Assembly: GCF_040499845.1 (NCBI RefSeq)
Contig: NZ_CP159342.1
Location: 4,340,001 to 4,404,000 of the forward strand
Direction of reading: 5' to 3'
Length of the DNA stretch: 64,000 nt
Source: Micromonospora sp. CCTCC AA 2012012
GTDB taxonomy: Bacteria; Actinomycetota; Actinomycetes; Mycobacteriales; Micromonosporaceae
The notes beneath the pieces were generated by a model. That model was not told the DNA's origin, did no database searches, and saw nothing but the letters and a program-made list of their open reading frames with translations. The number at the start of each line of letters is the position of its first letter. The stretch's first letter is position 1. This document shows, in pieces, positions 36,575 to 45,875 of this stretch. The position numbers and the translations under genes are program-made.

Positions 36575-38158
36575 GTGACTACCGAGACCGGGATCAACAT
36601 CCACAGCACCGCGGGCAAGCTGGCGGACCTGGACCGTCGGGTCGACGAGGCGGTGCACGCCGGGTCGGCGCGCGCGGTCGAGAAGCAGCACGCGCGGGGC
36701 AAGAAGACCGCGCGGGAACGCATCGAGATGCTGCTCGACGAGGGTTCCTTCGTCGAGCTGGACGAACTGGCCCGGCACCGGTCGACGGCCTTCGGGCTGG
36801 AGCGCAACCGCCCGTACGGCGACGGCGTGGTGACCGGCTACGGCACCGTGGACGGTCGGCAGGTCTGCGTCTTCGCGCAGGACTTCACGGTCTTCGGCGG
36901 CTCCCTCGGCGAGGTCTTCGGCGAGAAGATCGTCAAGGTGATGGACCTGGCCATGAAGATCGGCTGCCCGGTGATCGGCATCAACGACTCCGGTGGCGCC
37001 CGGATCCAGGAGGGCGTCGCCTCGCTGGGCCTCTACGGCGAGATCTTCTTCCGCAACGTCCGGGCCAGCGGTGTCATCCCGCAGATCTCGCTGATCATGG
37101 GTCCGTGCGCGGGCGGGGCGGTCTACTCCCCGGCGGTCACCGACTTCACCGTGATGGTCGACCAGACCTCGCACATGTTCATCACCGGCCCCGACGTGAT
37201 CAAGACGGTCACCGGTGAGGACGTCGGGATGGAGGAGCTGGGCGGCGCGCGCACCCACAACGCGCGCAGCGGCAACGCGCACTACCTCGGCAGCGACGAG
37301 GAGGACGCCGTCGAGTACGTCAAGGCGCTGCTGTCGTACCTGCCGTCGAACAACCTGGACGAGCCGGTCGTCTACTCCGCTGATGTGGATCTTGAGATCA
37401 GCGACGAGGACCGGGAGCTGGACACGCTGATCCCGGACTCGGCGAACCAGCCGTACGACATCCACCGGGTCATCGAGCACGTCGTCGACGACGGCGAGTT
37501 CCTGGAGGTCCAGCCCCTCTATGCGCAGAACATCGTGATCGGCTTCGGCCGGGTCGAGGGCCGCCCGGTCGGCGTGGTGGCCAACCAGCCGATGCACTTC
37601 GCCGGCACGCTGGACATCGCCGCCTCGGAGAAGGCCGCCCGCTTCGTGCGTACCTGCGACGCGTTCAACATCCCGGTGCTGACCTTCGTGGACGTCCCCG
37701 GCTTCCTCCCCGGCACCGGGCAGGAGTGGGACGGCATCATCCGCCGTGGCGCGAAGCTCATCTACGCGTACGCCGAGGCGACCGTCCCGAAGGTCACCGT
37801 GATCACCCGCAAGGCCTACGGCGGCGCGTACGACGTGATGGGCTCCAAGCACCTCGGCGCGGACCTCAACTTCGCCTGGCCGACCGCGCAGATCGCGGTG
37901 ATGGGCGCGCAGGGCGCGGTGAACATCCTCTACCGCTCGGAGCTGGCGAACGCCGACGACCCGGCCGCCGTCCGGGCCGAGAAGATCGCCGAGTACGAGG
38001 ACACCCTCGCCAACCCGTACATCGCGGCGGAGCGGGGCTACGTCGACTCGGTGATCCCGCCGCACGAGACGCGTACCCAGGTCGTGCGGGCGCTGCGGGT
38101 GCTGCGCACCAAGCGCGAGACCCTGCCCCCGAAGAAGCACGGCAACATCCCGCTGTAG
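36575..38158 (+). CDS. Acyl-CoA carboxylase carboxyltransferase (beta) subunit
   Basis: The protein transfers carboxyl groups from carboxybiotin to acyl-CoA, making malonyl-CoA or methylmalonyl-CoA. The 527-residue sequence is a PccB/AccD-type carboxyltransferase: [20 protein letters not shown], a second oxyanion site with [21 protein letters not shown], and the C-terminal [19 protein letters not shown] 36575 has TATATT at 36563-36568, 6 nt before it. The epsilon and alpha subunits are 7 and 15 kb away. A strong terminator follows. Confidence 0.96.
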   Translation: MTTETGINIHSTAGKLADLDRRVDEAVHAGSARAVEKQHARGKKTARERIEMLLDEGSFVELDELARHRSTAFGLERNRPYGDGVVTGYGTVDGRQVCVFAQDFTVFGGSLGEVFGEKIVKVMDLAMKIGCPVIGINDSGGARIQEGVASLGLYGEIFFRNVRASGVIPQISLIMGPCAGGAVYSPAVTDFTVMVDQTSHMFITGPDVIKTVTGEDVGMEELGGARTHNARSGNAHYLGSDEEDAVEYVKALLSYLPSNNLDEPVVYSADVDLEISDEDRELDTLIPDSANQPYDIHRVIEHVVDDGEFLEVQPLYAQNIVIGFGRVEGRPVGVVANQPMHFAGTLDIAASEKAARFVRTCDAFNIPVLTFVDVPGFLPGTGQEWDGIIRRGAKLIYAYAEATVPKVTVITRKAYGGAYDVMGSKHLGADLNFAWPTAQIAVMGAQGAVNILYRSELANADDPAAVRAEKIAEYEDTLANPYIAAERGYVDSVIPPHETRTQVVRALRVLRTKRETLPPKKHGNIPL

Positions 38159-38167
38159 CGGGTTGTC

Positions 38168-38207
38168 GCCGAGGGCCCCCGCCGGACGTCCGGCGGGGGC
38201 CCTCGGC
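38168..38207. terminator. Perfect palindromic terminator
   Basis: A 40-bp perfect palindrome has 20-bp arms and no spacer (GCCGAGGGCCCCCGCCGGAC and its complement); the central bases would form the loop. It lies 9 bp after the beta-subunit stop and before the stop of the convergent gene at 38211. Confidence 0.9.
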
Positions 38208-38210
38208 GGG

Positions 38211-39128
38211 TCAGCAGCCGGGGTTGGCGGCCGGGCAGAGGCTGGCGGCGGCCCGTCGGCCGATCGCCTCCAGGTCGGGATAGCCGAGCCCCGGGCCGGT
38301 GCCGTCGACCCGGTCGGCGATCATCCCCGGCCCCGGCACGAGCACGGTCACCAGGTCGCCGACCCGGATCACCAGCGTCACGTCGACGGACGCGGCCGGG
38401 CCGGCCGGCCCGTCGCCGGCCAGGTCGGCTGGCTCGCCCACCGCGTGCCGCAGCAGCACCGACTGGTCACCGGCGAAGTCGGTCATCGCCGTCTCCCAGC
38501 GGTCCACCAGCTGTCCGGACCCGGCGCGGCCGGTCAGCGAGCGGGCCGCGGTGGTCCGCCACTCCGGGCAGGCCTGCACCATCCGGTCGATGTCCCCGAA
38601 GAGCCCGAGACCCCACGGCGGGTCGACCCGGTAGACGTCCTGGCTGAGCGCCGGGACACCGCCCGGCGATCGCAGCACCGTGCGGGAACGGGAGTAGCGG
38701 GAGACCGTCGGCTTCAGGTAGATCTGCCGCTCGCGGGCGCAGGTCTCCAGCCGGGCGTCGACGCGTACCGGCTCACCGAGGCCGCTGTCGCCGAGGCGTC
38801 CGGCTGTCTTGACGGGCAGGTCGCCCGCTTCCAGCAGCGCCGAGTCGGGGATCTCGGCCCGACCCGACGGCGTCGGCGTCGGCGTGGCCGGAGCGGCCAC
38901 GGTGCCCGTCGGGCCGCCGGCCGCGACCGGGCCGACCGGACCACCGGCGCGGTCGGCCGCGACCGCGGTGGCGGCCGACGCGACGAGCAGCACGGCGACC
39001 GCCGCCACCAGCGTCGTGCGTCGGGTACGCCGGCGGGCCCGGGCCCGCAGCTCGGCCGGCTCCGCCCAGCGGACGCTCCGCAGCTCCTGCTGCACCAGTC
39101 CGACGAAGGTGAGGTCGTCGTCACGCAT
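38211..39128 (-). CDS. Single-pass membrane protein paired with ECF sigma factor
   Basis: This 305-residue protein has a cytosolic N-terminus of about 37 residues (MRDDDLTFVGLVQQELRSVR), one membrane segment (TTLVAAVAVLLVASAATAVAA), and a large external part. The external part has several Cys (CARERQIYL and CPEWRTT) and a Pro/Thr linker. The layout, a short cytosolic domain then membrane anchor and an outside domain, is that of an anti-sigma factor or sensor. The start overlaps the sigma gene stop by 8 nt, so the two are translationally coupled. It is a probable regulator of that sigma factor; direct homology is not evident. Confidence 0.8.
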   Translation of the reverse strand: MRDDDLTFVGLVQQELRSVRWAEPAELRARARRRTRRTTLVAAVAVLLVASAATAVAADRAGGPVGPVAAGGPTGTVAAPATPTPTPSGRAEIPDSALLEAGDLPVKTAGRLGDSGLGEPVRVDARLETCARERQIYLKPTVSRYSRSRTVLRSPGGVPALSQDVYRVDPPWGLGLFGDIDRMVQACPEWRTTAARSLTGRAGSGQLVDRWETAMTDFAGDQSVLLRHAVGEPADLAGDGPAGPAASVDVTLVIRVGDLVTVLVPGPGMIADRVDGTGPGLGYPDLEAIGRRAAASLCPAANPGC

Positions 39129-39621
39129 CGGTGGCCTCCTCCAGGTCCACGACGGTGAGCAGCCCGGCGAGCGCGGTCCGCCCCCGGGACAGTCGTGCCT
39201 TGACGGTGCCGACCGGGGCCGCGGTCTCCCGGGCCACCTCGGCGACCGGCATGCCGACCAGGTAGTGGAGCGCGAGGGCGATCCGCTGCTCCTCCGGCAG
39301 TTGACGCAGCGCCGCCACCACCTCGACGGTGTCGGTGCCCGGGCCCGGGATGCTCTCCTGCGCCCCGTGCCGCAGATAGGCCCGGGCCCGGCTGCGCAGG
39401 CTGCGCCAGCGGCTCACCGCGATCCGGCTGGCCACCACCCGCACCCATGCCTCCGGGTCGTCGTAGTCGCGCACCGTCGACCAGCGTTGCCACGCCCGGA
39501 TGTACGCCTCCTGCACCGCGTCCTGGGCCTCGGCCCGGTTGCCGGTCAGGACGTAGACGAAGCCGAGCAGCCGTTGTCGGCTCCCCCGGTAGAACTCGTC
39601 GAACCCGTCGACGTCCGGCAC
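39121..39621 (-). CDS. ECF sigma factor, SigE-family type
   Basis: This 166-residue protein is an RNA polymerase sigma-70 factor with region 2 at about residues 10-75 (FYRGSRQRLLGFVYVLTGNR and QDAVQEAYIRAWQRW) and region 4 at about 100-150 (ALRQLPEEQRIALALHYLVG and VARETAAPVGTVKARLSRGR). It matches the actinobacterial SigE-type ECF group. GTG 39621 follows GGGAGG. It overlaps by 8 nt the membrane protein gene that follows, probably its partner or anti-sigma. No target promoter motif is evident here. Confidence 0.92.
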   Translation of the reverse strand: MPDVDGFDEFYRGSRQRLLGFVYVLTGNRAEAQDAVQEAYIRAWQRWSTVRDYDDPEAWVRVVASRIAVSRWRSLRSRARAYLRHGAQESIPGPGTDTVEVVAALRQLPEEQRIALALHYLVGMPVAEVARETAAPVGTVKARLSRGRTALAGLLTVVDLEEATDA

Positions 39622-39683
39622 CTGCTACCTCCCCCGTGGCGGTCGCAGGGGACACGCCTGGCGTGGCGCCGCCGGTTGCCGGT

Positions 39684-40667
39684 TCAGCCGATCATTTTCT
39701 CCAGCTCCGCGACCGGGAAGCCGCCCGCCGGGATCCGCTCCCGCACCGCCCGCCGGACGGCGCCCTGCACCGCGGCGTTCACCGGCGTCGGTACGCCGTG
39801 CAGCCGGCCGAGCAGCACGATCTCCCCGTTGAGGTGGTCGGCCTCGGCGGAGCCGGCGCCCCGGGCCAGGCTCTGCCAGGTGGAGCCGCCGGCCCGCTCC
39901 TCACCGTCGACCGGTCGGTGCCGCACCCGGTCGCCGCGTGCGGCCGCCTCCTCCTCGGGCGAGGTGTGGGCGATTCCGGCGGCGGCGAGCGCCGCGACAC
40001 CCTCGGCCCGGACCCGCTCGGCGAGGCCGTCGGGGATGTCCCGCCCGAGCAGCGCCTGGAGGCCGTTGCCGAGGTTGCTCAGCAGCTTGCCGTACTTCCA
40101 TCGCAGCACGTCGTCGTGGACCGGCGCGACGAACCCGGCCGAGGTCAGGTCGGCGGCGACCGCCCGGGCGGTGTCGTCCGATCCGGACGGGTAGCGGCCG
40201 AGGTGCAGCATCCCCGAGTGCGGGTGGCCGTTGGCGACCACCACGCCGGGCTCCAGGTGGGTGGCGGGCAGCCAGACGCAGACCGGGTGCACCCGGGCGA
40301 AGAACCGCAGCGCCGTCCGCTCGTTGGCCACCCCGTTCTGCGCGGTGAACAGCGGCAGCCGCTCGCCGGCCGTGCCGCCGCCCGCCACCGGGGCGTCCAC
40401 CCAGGCGGCCAGCGCGGCGGCGGTGTCCTGGGACTTGACGGTGAGTACCAGCGCGGTGTCGGCCGCCAGCGGCCGGTCGTCGGGCCCGGCCGTGGCGGGC
40501 AGCCGGAGGGTCGCCGTTCCGTCGGGCGTACGCAGGGTCAGTCCCCGGTCCCGCAGGGCATTCAGGTGTGCGCCCCGGGCGACCAGGGTCACCTCGTGGC
40601 CGGCCTGCGCGAGCCGTCCGCCGATGGTGCCGCCGACCGCGCCCGCGCCGATGATGACGTATCGCAT
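39684..40667 (-). CDS. Ketopantoate reductase family protein
   Basis: This 327-residue NADPH-dependent reductase has RYVIIGAGAVGGTIGGRLAQAG (Rossmann loop) and LTVKSQDTAAAL, with KYGKLLSNLGNGLQALLGRD holding the catalytic Lys. Members reduce 2-dehydropantoate to pantoate in coenzyme A synthesis, but several relatives have other keto substrates, so the symbol panE is not assigned. ATG 40667 begins the Rossmann loop and follows GGAGGAG. It is a lone gene on this strand, 61 bp after the start-side of the M50 protein gene's stop. Confidence 0.88.
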   Translation of the reverse strand: MRYVIIGAGAVGGTIGGRLAQAGHEVTLVARGAHLNALRDRGLTLRTPDGTATLRLPATAGPDDRPLAADTALVLTVKSQDTAAALAAWVDAPVAGGGTAGERLPLFTAQNGVANERTALRFFARVHPVCVWLPATHLEPGVVVANGHPHSGMLHLGRYPSGSDDTARAVAADLTSAGFVAPVHDDVLRWKYGKLLSNLGNGLQALLGRDIPDGLAERVRAEGVAALAAAGIAHTSPEEEAAARGDRVRHRPVDGEERAGGSTWQSLARGAGSAEADHLNGEIVLLGRLHGVPTPVNAAVQGAVRRAVRERIPAGGFPVAELEKMIG

Positions 40668-40728
40668 CCTGCCGATTCTCCTCCCGCACCGCTGCCTGTC
40701 CACGGTCCGGTGGCCCGAGCGGGTGGCG

Positions 40729-41472
40729 TCAGAGCGTGAGGCCGGCGTCGGTGAGGAGCTGGCCGGCGAGCAGCAGCCCGCCGACGCCCAGTGCGGCGAG
40801 GCTGACCAGGGCGAAGACGGTCACCCAGAACAGCGCCGGGAACGGGGTGAGCCGGGCGAGCTGGTCCGCGTCGGACTCCGGCATCCGACCCCGGCTGCGC
40901 TGCCGTTGCAGCTCCACCACCGGGCGTACGCCGCCGAGGAGCAGGAACCAGACCGAGGTCCAGGCGAACGCGGCCTGCACCTGCGGCGACGCGTACCAGG
41001 AGACGGCCAGCACGACGCCGCCGGTGACCAGCAGCGACAGCACCCCGAACACGTTGCGGATCATGACCAGCATGGCCAGCAGCAGCGCCACGGCCACCCA
41101 GAGCAGCAGGGTGATCCGGTTGCCGGCGAGCAGCCAGGCACCGGCGAGGCCGACCAGCGACGGGGCGACGTACCCGGCCAGCAGGGTGAGGATCATCCCC
41201 GGTCCGGTGGGACGGCCGGCGGAGAGCGTGAGCCCGGAGGTGTCCGAGTGCAGCCGGATACCGCGCAGTTTCCGGCCGGTCAGCAGGGCCGTCAGGGCGT
41301 GCCCGCCCTCGTGCGCGATGGTGACGGCGTTCCGGGCGATCCGCCACGGTGTCCGGATCGCCACGACCAGCAACGCCACGACAGCGGTGAGCAGCACCAG
41401 CAGCGGCGGCGGGTCGGGCTGCGCGCTGAGCAGCGTGTCCCAGATGGTGGTGAGGCCGTCGATCAGGGGCAT
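40729..41472 (-). CDS. M50-type membrane metallopeptidase
   Basis: This 247-residue integral membrane protein has the zinc-binding motif HEGGHALTALLTGRKL in the second membrane region (AHEGGH, i.e. HExxH), with two more His and an Asp later not clearly visible. Four to six hydrophobic segments follow, including LLLWVAVALLLAMLVMI and SVWFLLLGGVRPVVEL. It is similar to the actinobacterial M50 family (a small relative of site-2 protease). Its targets are unknown. ATG 41472 stands 8 nt from TAGGCT on its strand. The short gap to 41573 contains no gene. Confidence 0.85.
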   Translation of the reverse strand: MPLIDGLTTIWDTLLSAQPDPPPLLVLLTAVVALLVVAIRTPWRIARNAVTIAHEGGHALTALLTGRKLRGIRLHSDTSGLTLSAGRPTGPGMILTLLAGYVAPSLVGLAGAWLLAGNRITLLLWVAVALLLAMLVMIRNVFGVLSLLVTGGVVLAVSWYASPQVQAAFAWTSVWFLLLGGVRPVVELQRQRSRGRMPESDADQLARLTPFPALFWVTVFALVSLAALGVGGLLLAGQLLTDAGLTL

Positions 41473-41572
41473 GGGCGGGGAGCCTACCGCCACCACCTGT
41501 GTCGTGCCGTCGGTGCCGACTCGTATCGGGTGAGACCCAGCAGGTGACGGCGGCAGCGGGAGGTGAGGGCCG

Positions 41573-41736
41573 ATGAGTGCCGAGCCACTGGAATCACACG
41601 TCGGCCTCTGGACCGAGGCCGGCCGTACCGGTCGGACGGGGCGCACTACGTCGAGGATCGGGTGGCGAAGGCCGGCGAGACGTTGACGATCATCGAGCCG
41701 TTCCGCTGGGTGCTCGACCCCACTACGCTCCGCTGA
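41573..41736 (+). pseudogene. Remnant of a Uma2-family endonuclease gene
   Basis: Uma2 proteins are PD-(D/E)xK-type nuclease-like proteins, abundant in actinobacteria. The N-terminal MSAEPLESHVGLWTEA (41573-41620) matches the usual start of the family, with GGAGG upstream. The C-terminal part (PYRSDGAHYVEDRVAKAGET and IIEPFRWVLDPTTLR, ending TGA 41736) is in another frame, about 10 bp later. The nuclease core of about 130 residues is missing, so a deletion joined the two ends with a frameshift. The first frame runs to a stop at 41686 (37 codons). Confidence 0.7.
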
Positions 41737-41860
41737 CCAACACCGATCAGCCAGCACGCCGTCGACCGACGTCTATGAAGAATTCTTTAGTTTCCCTTGC
41801 GCTGGTGGGCATTTACCTCCAAAGATTGTCGTCAATCGATTGGCGTCCCTGGAGGCATCA

Positions 41861-42613
41861 ATGACCCGTACCCGATTCTCGCTGCGCCGGCTGCTGGCCG
41901 CCGGCCTCACCGTCGCCGCCACCGCCGCGGCGGCCCTGGTCGCCACCGCCGGACCGGCGGCCGCGGCCACCACGCCCGGCATCGACGTCTCGCGCTACCA
42001 GGGCACCATCAACTGGACCAGCGTGCACAACGCCGGCATCCAGTTCGCCTTCATCAAGGCCACCGAGGGCACCAGCTACAAGGACTCGAACTTCAACACG
42101 AACTACACCAACTCGTACTACGCGGGCGTCATCCGCGGGGCGTACCACTTCGCCCGGCCGAACCTCTCCGGCGGCGCGACGCAGGCCGACTACCTGGCCA
42201 GCAACGGCGGCGCCTGGTCGGCCGACAGCCGTACGCTCCCCGCCGCGCTGGACATCGAGGCCAACCCCTACAGCGGTGGCTACTGCTACGGCAAGACCAC
42301 CTCGGGCATGCGCACCTGGATCAGCGACTTCCTGAGCCGCTACAAGTCCCGCACCGGCCGGTACGCGGTCATCTACACCACCACCAGCTGGTGGAACCAG
42401 TGCACGGGCAGCTGGACGGCGCCGTGGGCCAACCACCCGCTCTGGCTGGCCCGCTGGTCGAGCACCCCGGGCAGCCTGCCGGCCGGCGCGCCGGTCTGGA
42501 GCTTCTGGCAGTACACCTCCAGCGGCAGCGTCTCCGGGATCAGCGGCAACGTGGACCGCAACTACTGGAACGGTGACCGGACCCGCCTGGTGGCGCTGGC
42601 CAACAACACCTGA
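41861..42613 (+). CDS. Secreted GH25 lysozyme (muramidase)
   Basis: This 250-residue enzyme hydrolyses peptidoglycan between N-acetylmuramic acid and N-acetylglucosamine. It has a signal peptide (RRLLAAGLTVAATAAAALVA, cleavage after AAA), then the GH25 domain with PGIDVSRYQGTINW, FIKATEGTSYKDSNF, GAYHFARP, ALDIEANPYSGG (catalytic Asp and Glu in DIEA) and WSFWQYTSSG. Two Cys may form a disulfide. ATG 41861 follows GGAGG. It has a run of AT-rich sequence upstream (41776-41850), which probably holds the promoter. Confidence 0.93.
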   Translation: MTRTRFSLRRLLAAGLTVAATAAAALVATAGPAAAATTPGIDVSRYQGTINWTSVHNAGIQFAFIKATEGTSYKDSNFNTNYTNSYYAGVIRGAYHFARPNLSGGATQADYLASNGGAWSADSRTLPAALDIEANPYSGGYCYGKTTSGMRTWISDFLSRYKSRTGRYAVIYTTTSWWNQCTGSWTAPWANHPLWLARWSSTPGSLPAGAPVWSFWQYTSSGSVSGISGNVDRNYWNGDRTRLVALANNT

Positions 42614-42706
42614 TCGTCCGCAGACAGGTCGGCGGCAGCGGGATCGACTGTCACCCCTCGGGGTGCCCAGTTGGTCCGGCTGCCGCCACCGTCGTACGTA
42701 CCCGGG

Positions 42707-42937
42707 TCAGGCCCTCCGCCTCGCGGCGACCGGTACGGGCAGCGCGCCCCGCCCGGCCACGGTGGCCCGGCGGCTCAGCCGCCAACCCTCCACCGCCGCG
42801 ACGGTGAGGGCCACGACACCGATCACCGCGGCCGGCGCGGAGACGCCCGCACTCACCAGCAGCAGGACGATGTCCCCCAGCGCGACCAGCATCCACAGCG
42901 CCAGCCGGGGCGTGGTGTCCTTGCGTCGGTAACCCAT
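42707..42937 (-). CDS. Small two-helix membrane protein
   Basis: This 76-residue protein starts MGYRRKDTTPRLALWMLVAL and has two membrane segments (LALWMLVALGDIVLLLVSAG and AVIGVVALTVAAVEGW) joined by a short Pro/Ala loop, then a basic tail with Arg-rich ARRRA. ATG 42937 follows AAGGAGG at 7 nt. No family is recognised. Its left edge is 93 bp from the lysozyme stop, with no recognisable terminator between. Confidence 0.7.
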   Translation of the reverse strand: MGYRRKDTTPRLALWMLVALGDIVLLLVSAGVSAPAAVIGVVALTVAAVEGWRLSRRATVAGRGALPVPVAARRRA

Positions 42938-43025
42938 GTCGCACCTCCTTCCGTCGTCGCGGATCAAGTACCCCGTTCGACGGAAAGCCATGCGAGCAAG
43001 TTTCGCAGTGGCGGGATTCCCCGGA

Positions 43026-45020
43026 TCAGTTCACCCGGTCCGGCTTGAAGCCCTTGGTGATGGCCTCCCAGTTGGGCAGGTTGGCGGCCCACTGCGCGTC
43101 GGCCACCTCCCACCGCAGCGCGTAGCCCCGGTTGCTGGCGGTGGCCACCCCGCGATTCCGCACGTGTGTCTTGACCCCGTTCGAGGTCTGGTACCAGTCC
43201 CAGTCCGCGCAGGTGCGGTAGTAGTCGCAGGGCTTGATCCCGATGAGCTGGTAGTTGTTCACGTAGTCACGGCGGTTGGGCTCCTGCTCCCGCCAGTCCG
43301 CGTAGGCGTCCTTCTTCGGGCTGTCGGTCCACTGCATGTAGAGCCGTCGCCCGCCGGCAGGGTCCGTGAAGGTCACCGAGTTCCTGCCGTTGCTGCTGCG
43401 CCAGCCGTCCGGCAGCGGGACCTGGAAGCCGTTCGGACCCTTGTAGTAGCGCCAACCGGTGGGCAGCGTGAAGCCAGCGGCCGACGGCGTCGCCGAGGGG
43501 CTCGCCGACGGGGTCGGGCTGGCGGCGGCGTTGGTGGGCGGCGGTGCCGCGGGCTGCGAGGTGGGCCCGGCGGCCGACGACTGAGTCGGGGCGGCGGTGG
43601 TGGCGCCACCGGCCTGCTGGCCGCCGTCGCCCTTCGAGTCGCCGCCACCCCGGTTCAACAACGGCACGATCACCACGACGCCGAGCAGCAGCAGCGCGAC
43701 CAGCACGCCGATCAGCACGTTGCGTCGCTTGTGGTCCGGCTTCGTGCCGGGCACCACGACCGCCCGGCCCGTCGACTGCGCCGGGCTGACCGGGGCCGGC
43801 ATGACCGACGTCGGATTCGTCGGCCGGGCCGGCGGCGGCGCGTCGACCGAGGTGTCGTCGGCGGCGACCGGCGAGCCGTCGAGTCGGGTGTCGTCGAGGG
43901 CGGCCTCCGGCACGTCGACCGTGGCCGACGTGGGAAGTCCGAGCTTGGCGGTGGGGCCCGCGTCCGCGCCGGCCGGCACCTTGGCGGTGGCGTCGTCGGC
44001 GGCCATGGCACCGGCCGCGGCGGCACCGGCGACAGCGGCGGAGGCACTCACCTCGGGCTGGCGCGGCGCCGGGGCGACGGACTGCTGGTCAGAGCGGTCG
44101 TCGGCCGGCCGCGGCGCCGGCACCAGCGGCGGGCGCGGCTCGCGCGGACCGTTCGGCCCCGGCCGGCGTACGCCGTCCAGCAGCGAGATGCTCTTGGCCC
44201 GCTTGCCGCCGGCCTTACGCAGCAGGCGTTCCGCCACGTCGGCGGTGATCCGCTCGGCCGGGTCCTTGCGGAGCAGGCCGTTGAGGACCGGCTTGAGCGG
44301 CCCGGCGTTCTTCGGCGGCGGCATCGGCTCGGTGGCCAGCGCCGCCAGGGTGGCGATCGCCGACGGCCGGGCGTACGGCGACTTGCCCTCCACCGCCGCG
44401 TAGAGGGTCGCGCCGAGCGACCAGAGGTCGGCCTCCGGCCCGGCCGTGCCGTCCTTGGCCCGCTCGGGGGCGATGTACGCCGGGGAGCCCAGCACCATGC
44501 CGGTCCGGGTCACGTTCGGGTCGCCGGGAATGGTCGCCAGACCGAAATCGGTCAGCACCACCCGACCGTCGTCGCCGAGCAGCACGTTGCCCGGCTTGAC
44601 GTCACGGTGCATCACGCCGGCCTTGTGGGCGGCCTTCAGCGCACCCAGCACACCGAGCCCGATCTCCACCGCCTTGGCGGGCGACACCGGCCCGTCCTCG
44701 GCGAGGGTGTCCTGCAACGACTTTGACGGGACGTACTCCATGACGATCCACGGGTCGCCGTCGGTACGCAGCACGTCGAAGATGCGGACCACGTTGATGT
44801 TGTTCAGCCGGGCGATGGCCCGCGCCTCGCGCAGCGAGCGTTCCCGCATCTCGCGGCGCTCCTCCGGGGTGAGGCTGGGCGGCGGGACGAGCTCCTTGAT
44901 GGCGACGTCCCGGTGCAGCACCTCGTCGCGCGCCTTCCACACCCGGCCCATGCCGCCCTGGCCGAGCGGCGAAATGAGCCGGTATCGGTCAGCGACGAGT
45001 TGGGGAAGCGCGTTCGACAT
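43026..45020 (-). CDS. Transmembrane Ser/Thr protein kinase
   Basis: This 664-residue Hanks-type kinase is membrane-anchored. The N-terminal kinase domain has the glycine loop LGQGGMGRVWKARD, Lys42 in VAIKEL, HRDVKPGN with Asp140, and DFG at 158-160. A Pro/Ala-rich cytosolic linker with several Thr and Ser follows. One membrane segment (434-455) leads to a Ser/Pro linker and an external domain (about 515-664) with three Cys, looking like a sensor for an unknown signal. ATG 45020 has TACCGT (45028-45033) 7 nt upstream, opposite to the epsilon subunit gene. Confidence 0.93.
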   Translation of the reverse strand: MSNALPQLVADRYRLISPLGQGGMGRVWKARDEVLHRDVAIKELVPPPSLTPEERREMRERSLREARAIARLNNINVVRIFDVLRTDGDPWIVMEYVPSKSLQDTLAEDGPVSPAKAVEIGLGVLGALKAAHKAGVMHRDVKPGNVLLGDDGRVVLTDFGLATIPGDPNVTRTGMVLGSPAYIAPERAKDGTAGPEADLWSLGATLYAAVEGKSPYARPSAIATLAALATEPMPPPKNAGPLKPVLNGLLRKDPAERITADVAERLLRKAGGKRAKSISLLDGVRRPGPNGPREPRPPLVPAPRPADDRSDQQSVAPAPRQPEVSASAAVAGAAAAGAMAADDATAKVPAGADAGPTAKLGLPTSATVDVPEAALDDTRLDGSPVAADDTSVDAPPPARPTNPTSVMPAPVSPAQSTGRAVVVPGTKPDHKRRNVLIGVLVALLLLGVVVIVPLLNRGGGDSKGDGGQQAGGATTAAPTQSSAAGPTSQPAAPPPTNAAASPTPSASPSATPSAAGFTLPTGWRYYKGPNGFQVPLPDGWRSSNGRNSVTFTDPAGGRRLYMQWTDSPKKDAYADWREQEPNRRDYVNNYQLIGIKPCDYYRTCADWDWYQTSNGVKTHVRNRGVATASNRGYALRWEVADAQWAANLPNWEAITKGFKPDRVN

Positions 45021-45111
45021 CGGCAAGACGGTACCCGGCGGGCACGACCCTCACACCGTCGGCACGCCACTGTGCGGGAAAGGTCAAGTTCTGGACGCGT
45101 ACCCTGTCGTC

Positions 45112-45324
45112 ATGTCTGCCGAAGAGCCGCTGTTCCGGGTCGTGCGCGGCGTGCCCACCGCCGAGGAACTGGCCGCCCTGGTGGGCGCCATCATGGTCCG
45201 GACCCGACCCGCCGCCGCGCCCGCGCCGACCCCCCGGTCGCACTGGACACGCAGCGCCCGACCCGCCGCCGCGACGCTCGCCGCCGGTCACGGCGCGTGG
45301 CGCGCCTCGGGCCTGCCCCGCTGA
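45112..45324 (+). CDS. Acyl-CoA carboxylase epsilon subunit
   Basis: This 70-residue polypeptide begins MSAEEPLFRVVRGVPTAEEL, and that FRVVRG-x-PTAEELAAL signature marks the small epsilon subunit of actinobacterial acyl-CoA carboxylases, which bridges and stabilises the alpha-beta complex. The tail is rich in Arg and Ala, with SHWTRSARP. ATG 45112 has TACCCT at 45100-45105, 6 nt upstream. In most relatives it follows the beta gene directly; here it stands 7 kb away. It is divergent from the kinase. Confidence 0.9.
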   Translation: MSAEEPLFRVVRGVPTAEELAALVGAIMVRTRPAAAPAPTPRSHWTRSARPAAATLAAGHGAWRASGLPR

Positions 45325-45425
45325 CCCCGTCCCACCGGTACGCCTGATCCTTGGGGCTGCCGGTATCGGCGCGCAGCCATTAACCTCACTCAGGGAAACG
45401 GCTCCGTGACGGGTAGGGAGGATCG

Positions 45426-45875
45426 ATGATCCCCGAGGAGGACCGCCCAGCTTCCTGGCTGCGCGACTACGCCGGCATCGAGGCCGACATCCGCCAGATG
45501 CGCGAGTTCGCCGACCGGCTCCAGGCCGAGGTCGAACGGAACTACACGCCGCACCTGTCCTACATCGCGGACGACATGAAGGCCCCGGTCCCCAACCCCG
45601 CCGACGCGTTCGTGGAGCTGGTCCAGTTCCTCCACGCGCACAACGAGACCCAGCAGGCCACCGTCAACATGGTGTGGGACGTCGCCCGGGCCACCGGCTT
45701 CCTGGCCGGCGCGGCCGGGAAGATCGCCAGCAGCCACGCCCACACCGACGCGTTCGTCTCCGCCCGCGTCACCGACGTCGAGAACGCCCTCGCCCAGGCC
45801 CACGGCACCTCCCGGCCCCTGCCCGCGCTCCCCGATCCGACAGCACCCGAGGAGGCCCGGGTGATCCTGCCGTGA
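45426..45875 (+). CDS. Mycosin-operon protein 1 (unknown, helical)
   Basis: This 149-residue protein is predominantly helical (DYAGIEADIRQMREFADRL, and AFVELVQFLHAHNETQQATV), resembling WXG100/ESX-secreted-type proteins in size and style but lacking an obvious WxG motif. It ends in a Pro/Ala-rich tail. Its stop overlaps the start of the next gene in GTGA, so translation is coupled. It is the first of a three-gene unit with a mycosin, hence a possible ESX-like substrate or chaperone. No core secretion genes are near. Its composition is like the rest of the window. Confidence 0.75.
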   Translation: MIPEEDRPASWLRDYAGIEADIRQMREFADRLQAEVERNYTPHLSYIADDMKAPVPNPADAFVELVQFLHAHNETQQATVNMVWDVARATGFLAGAAGKIASSHAHTDAFVSARVTDVENALAQAHGTSRPLPALPDPTAPEEARVILP

